From contig NZ_SACT01000007.1 in the NCBI RefSeq assembly GCF_004016515.1, positions 223,224 to 287,223 on the forward strand: a stretch of DNA of 64,000 nucleotides, in the 5' to 3' direction. A program made the position numbers and the translations under genes. The notes under the pieces are model-generated. The model did not search any database and was not told where the DNA came from. It saw only the letters and a list, made by a program, of their open reading frames with translations. This DNA comes from Rubrivivax albus. Lineage in GTDB: Bacteria > Pseudomonadota > Gammaproteobacteria > Burkholderiales > Burkholderiaceae_C. Every line of letters starts with the position of its first letter. Position 1 is the first letter of the stretch. Shown here one piece after another: positions 62,018 to 64,000 of the stretch.

Positions 62018-62518
62018 TCACTTCTCCGGCAGCTGCGGCAGCGGCAGGTCGCGGATCTTCACGTCCTGGTCCACGGCGCCCGGGCGCAGCCACGACAGCC
62101 CGCGCGTGCCCGCCTTGGGCGTGGCCGTGCCCATCTGAGTGATGCCCTGGCGCACCTTCTTCATGCCTTCGTCGAACAGCGAATGCAGGTCCTTGCTGTA
62201 GGGCAGCACGTAGGCGCGCGGCTGCTTCACCGGCTTGCCGTTTTCCAGCGCATTGACCCAGACGTAGAGCGCACCGTCGCGCTGCTTGCCCGGTTCCTCC
62301 ACCACCAGCGCCAGCAGCACGAAGCGCTCGGGCAGCGCCTGCCGCGCCGGCCAGCCCCAGACGTCCGTCAGCGAACGCTCGGCGCCGAAGTACAGCGCCG
62401 TGACGGCCACCACCAGCAGCGCCTTGGACCACACGGGCCAGGCCGAGGCCACCAGCGCCAGCAGCAGCAGGAAGGCCAGCGCGACGAAAGCCCACAGCAG
62501 GGGGTCGGTGCTCGCCAT
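62018..62518 (-). CDS. Two-helix membrane protein of unknown function
   Basis: 166 residues: two N-terminal membrane helices (LLWAFVALAFLLLLALVASAWPVW; ALLVVAVTALYFGAERSL), then a soluble domain (LPERFVLLALVVEEPGKQRDGALYVWV) without recognised motifs. Its start codon follows a 79-bp micro-ORF element (TGAgATG). It is downstream of the ExbB/ExbD-like pair, so it probably belongs to that complex. Confidence 0.7.
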   Translation of the reverse strand: MASTDPLLWAFVALAFLLLLALVASAWPVWSKALLVVAVTALYFGAERSLTDVWGWPARQALPERFVLLALVVEEPGKQRDGALYVWVNALENGKPVKQPRAYVLPYSKDLHSLFDEGMKKVRQGITQMGTATPKAGTRGLSWLRPGAVDQDVKIRDLPLPQLPEK

Positions 62519-62597
62519 CTCAGTGTCGCCCGGCAGTCCGAAGACATTGAGCGCCCGCTAGGGAAGACGCGAGCGAAGGCTCGCCAAGAAGTCTCAT
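62519..62597 (-). repeat. 79-bp coupled micro-ORF element, copy C
   Basis: On the minus strand it opens ATGAGACTT overlapping the stop of the ExbD-like gene (TGATGAG) and encodes 25 codons (starting MRLLGEPSLASS). It ends TGA one base before the ATG of the next gene. GGAG lies eight bases before the ATG. Stem arms TCAATGTC and GACACTGA pair with one mismatch. A further hairpin CGAGC-CTTC-GCTCG lies in the first half. Confidence 0.72.
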
Positions 62598-63199
62598 CAG
62601 ATCCGCTCCACCAGCTTCTTGGCCAGCGTGCCGACACCGTCGACGCCGCCGTCCCGGTTGACGCTGAAGCGCACCGCCGTCGCCTCGTCGCCCTTGCGGG
62701 CCAGCGGCACGGTGCCGTAGTACACGACCTCGGCGCGCGGGTTGACCTTGACCACCGAGACCGTCACGTCCACCGGCTTGCCATTGCGCGTCTCGTAGTA
62801 GAAGACGTTGACGGTGTACTCGCCCGGCGCATAGCCGCGCACGGTGACGACCTCCTGGTTCAGCGGGTTGACCACCTGCTGGCCGTTGATGACCAGTGTG
62901 TCGTTGGCGGTGCCCCGGTCATCGCGGTCGAGATGCATCAGGCCGGCCTCGCGCGCGCGAAACCACACCAGGTTGCCCGATGGGTCCTGCACCCAGGTGT
63001 CGATGTCGTTGGGGTCGCCATCTGGCCAGGTGACGGTGACGATGAACTCGGCCTTGGCGTCGATCACCCCCGTCTTCGCCTTCGGGTTCATGGCCAGCAG
63101 CGCGATGGCGAACAGCATCACGAAGGCCAGCAAGGTGTTGAAAAGCAGGTCCGAGAACGGGTCCAGCTCGTCGACACGGCGCTTGCGCAGCAGGGCCAT
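62597..63199 (-). CDS. ExbD/MotB-like stator protein with a DUF2135-like periplasmic domain
   Basis: 200 residues. A single N-terminal membrane helix with an Asp at its start (DPFSDLLFNTLLAFVMLFAIALLAM), as in the proton-channel subunit of ExbBD/TolQR/MotAB motors. The C-terminal part is not the usual TonB- or peptidoglycan-binding domain but a beta-sandwich-like region (NDIDTWVQDPSGNLVWFRAREAGLMHLDRDDRG... GYAPGEYTVNVFYYE) resembling DUF2135. Encoded next to a MotA/ExbB-like protein, 4 bp apart. Confidence 0.75.
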   Translation of the reverse strand: MALLRKRRVDELDPFSDLLFNTLLAFVMLFAIALLAMNPKAKTGVIDAKAEFIVTVTWPDGDPNDIDTWVQDPSGNLVWFRAREAGLMHLDRDDRGTANDTLVINGQQVVNPLNQEVVTVRGYAPGEYTVNVFYYETRNGKPVDVTVSVVKVNPRAEVVYYGTVPLARKGDEATAVRFSVNRDGGVDGVGTLAKKLVERI

Positions 63200-63203
63200 G
63201 CGG

Positions 63204-63818
63204 TCACTCCGGCTGCGCCAGGATGTCCGCCGCGATGCGGTCGGCCATGCGGTCCAGCAGCAGCAGCTGCAGGCCCAGCCACAGGTTGGCCGTCAGACCC
63301 ACCAGCGTGGTGTAGAGCGCAATCGCCATGCCACCGGTCATCTGCTTGAGCAGGGTCTGCACCTGGTCGATGTCGAAGCTCGGCAGCTGGCCGATCTCGG
63401 TGGCCATGACGATGAAGCCCACCACCGTGCCCAGGAGCCCGAGCTTGATGGCAGCGGCCGCGAACCACCACGCCGTCTCGTGCGGGCCGTGGCTGCGCTC
63501 GCCCAGCAGCTGCGGCGCGAGGTCGGGCGTGGCGGCCCGGTCGGCGCTGTGCTGCTGGCGCCAGGCGGAACCGGGCCGCGCCTGCGCCTGCAGCCACCAG
63601 GCCCTCCGCCCGCACCAGAGCGTGACCACCAGCGCCAGCGCGATGATCGCCAGACTGATGCCGCTGGGGTCACCGTCGATGAGCGTGCGCCACCAGCCTC
63701 GGGTCTGCATCCACAGCACGCCGAACGCGGCCACGCCCACGGCTGCGGCCCAGGCCCAGAAGAGGCGTTGGGCGAGGCTGGCGATACCAGGGGCCGGGCG
63801 GGCGACCAATGCCTTCAT
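63204..63818 (-). CDS. MotA/TolQ/ExbB-family proton channel protein
   Basis: 204 residues with three or four membrane helices (LFWAWAAAVGVAAFGVLW; GISLAIIALALVVTLW; AIKLGLLGTVVGFIVMA; GMAIALYTTLVGLTANLW). The segment LGLLGTVVGFIVMATEI with the later TGGMAIALYTTLVGLTAN is the ExbB/MotA channel signature. Pairs with the ExbD-like protein downstream. Its ATG overlaps the stop of an ORF that runs off the window (ATGA). Confidence 0.82.
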   Translation of the reverse strand: MKALVARPAPGIASLAQRLFWAWAAAVGVAAFGVLWMQTRGWWRTLIDGDPSGISLAIIALALVVTLWCGRRAWWLQAQARPGSAWRQQHSADRAATPDLAPQLLGERSHGPHETAWWFAAAAIKLGLLGTVVGFIVMATEIGQLPSFDIDQVQTLLKQMTGGMAIALYTTLVGLTANLWLGLQLLLLDRMADRIAADILAQPE

Positions 63819-64000
63819 CGCAGAGCACCTTGGACGTCTGCACTCGACCCGGAGCGGACGTTGGATACCGCGCTCGACGGCCGAGGCGGCAAGGCGGCGG
63901 CGGGTTGGCCTGTGGCGCTTAGGTCGAGCGGTCTCCGCTGCGCTCCGACTCCCCTGCGCTTCTCGGTCCCGAGGCCCGCGGCCGAACTCACTTCGCTCAC
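63815..64000 (-). CDS. Partial ORF at window edge, unknown
   Basis: An open frame of 61 codons runs in from the end of the window and stops in the ATG of the ExbB-like gene (ATGA). The composition is Arg/Ala/Ser-rich with no motif, so it could be a true gene tail or a chance frame. The last bases (minus-strand GTGAGCGAAGTGAGTTC) resemble the start of the 79-bp elements only loosely. Confidence 0.3.
   Translation of the reverse strand: MSEVSSAAGLGTEKRRGVGAQRRPLDLSATGQPAAALPPRPSSAVSNVRSGSSADVQGALR

Noticed and set aside
62597..63818. Zorya-type defence system (MotA/MotB-like pair)
   Set aside because: The pair has no ZorC/ZorD-like partners and the MotB-like protein lacks an OmpA-type peptidoglycan domain; neighbours are envelope genes.

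Overview
This 64 kb window is very GC-rich (roughly 70% by eye) and densely coded, with short intergenic gaps and many 4-bp ATGA/GTGA gene overlaps. The gene content points to a metabolically versatile betaproteobacterium of the order Burkholderiales (Rubrivivax/Leptothrix/Ideonella/Methylibium-like). Markers are a Bug-family solute receptor, a Comamonas-type 3-hydroxybenzoate 4-hydroxylase with a divergent MarR regulator, an aromatic acyl-CoA cluster, a PEP-CTERM protein, an AorABC-type tungsten aldehyde oxidoreductase and an alanine/lysine-tailed HU protein. This placement is inference from gene content. No tRNA, rRNA, CRISPR array or insertion sequence was recognised.

Layout. 1-4.4 kb: a GspE/PilB-type ATPase, a 74-bp tandem repeat, an HU-like protein and a TPR-GGDEF protein. 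4.4-10.2 kb: an aromatic-CoA operon (2-aminobenzoyl-CoA monooxygenase/reductase type, SDR, MarR, enoyl-CoA hydratase, glutaryl-CoA dehydrogenase) behind a 16-bp palindrome. 10.2-22 kb: DUF3455 and PEP-CTERM proteins, XdhC plus a ModE-like regulator, a MoxR-VWA-DUF364 operon, an ECF sigma/Ser-Thr kinase pair and a degenerate GGDEF protein. 22-44.8 kb: a molybdenum/tungsten district holding modABC, a tungsten aldehyde oxidoreductase operon (aorABC, a MoaD-like carrier and an unknown), a seven-gene importer operon (tupBCA, an orphan ModA-like protein and a MolABC-like BtuCD-type transporter), moeA, and a CoxSLM-type form II molybdenum hydroxylase with its CoxD/CoxE-like factors. 44.8-47.3 kb: mobA/mobR. 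47.3-52.2 kb: an arsenic island (arsR, arsI, gapdh, arsJ, arsC, acr3), followed by a Tat-exported Rieske-like protein. 53-60 kb: a PQQ alcohol dehydrogenase with a lanthanide-type Asp motif, a TonB receptor with acidic inserts, a NarL-type two-component system and a cytochrome c. 60-64 kb: a Bug receptor, a lipoprotein and an ExbB/ExbD-like motor pair with an unusual partner domain.

How the parts work together. The Mo/W district couples metal capture, cofactor assembly (moeA, MoaD-like, XdhC, MoxR/VWA factors) and use (AOR, Cox-like hydroxylase). Three of its transcription units share an inverted repeat, CTATGCA-N6-TGCATAG, upstream of aorA, between tupB and moeA, and upstream of the cox-like genes, which suggests one metal-responsive regulon.

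The most unusual structure is a family of four elements, each exactly 79 bp. Each is an open 25-codon micro-ORF ending TGA-N-ATG, so that its stop sits one base before the start codon of the next gene (gcdH, tupC, tupB and a membrane protein). In three copies the stop codon lies in a stem whose arms differ in sequence but remain paired.

All assignments are from reading the sequence and family knowledge; no database search was run.
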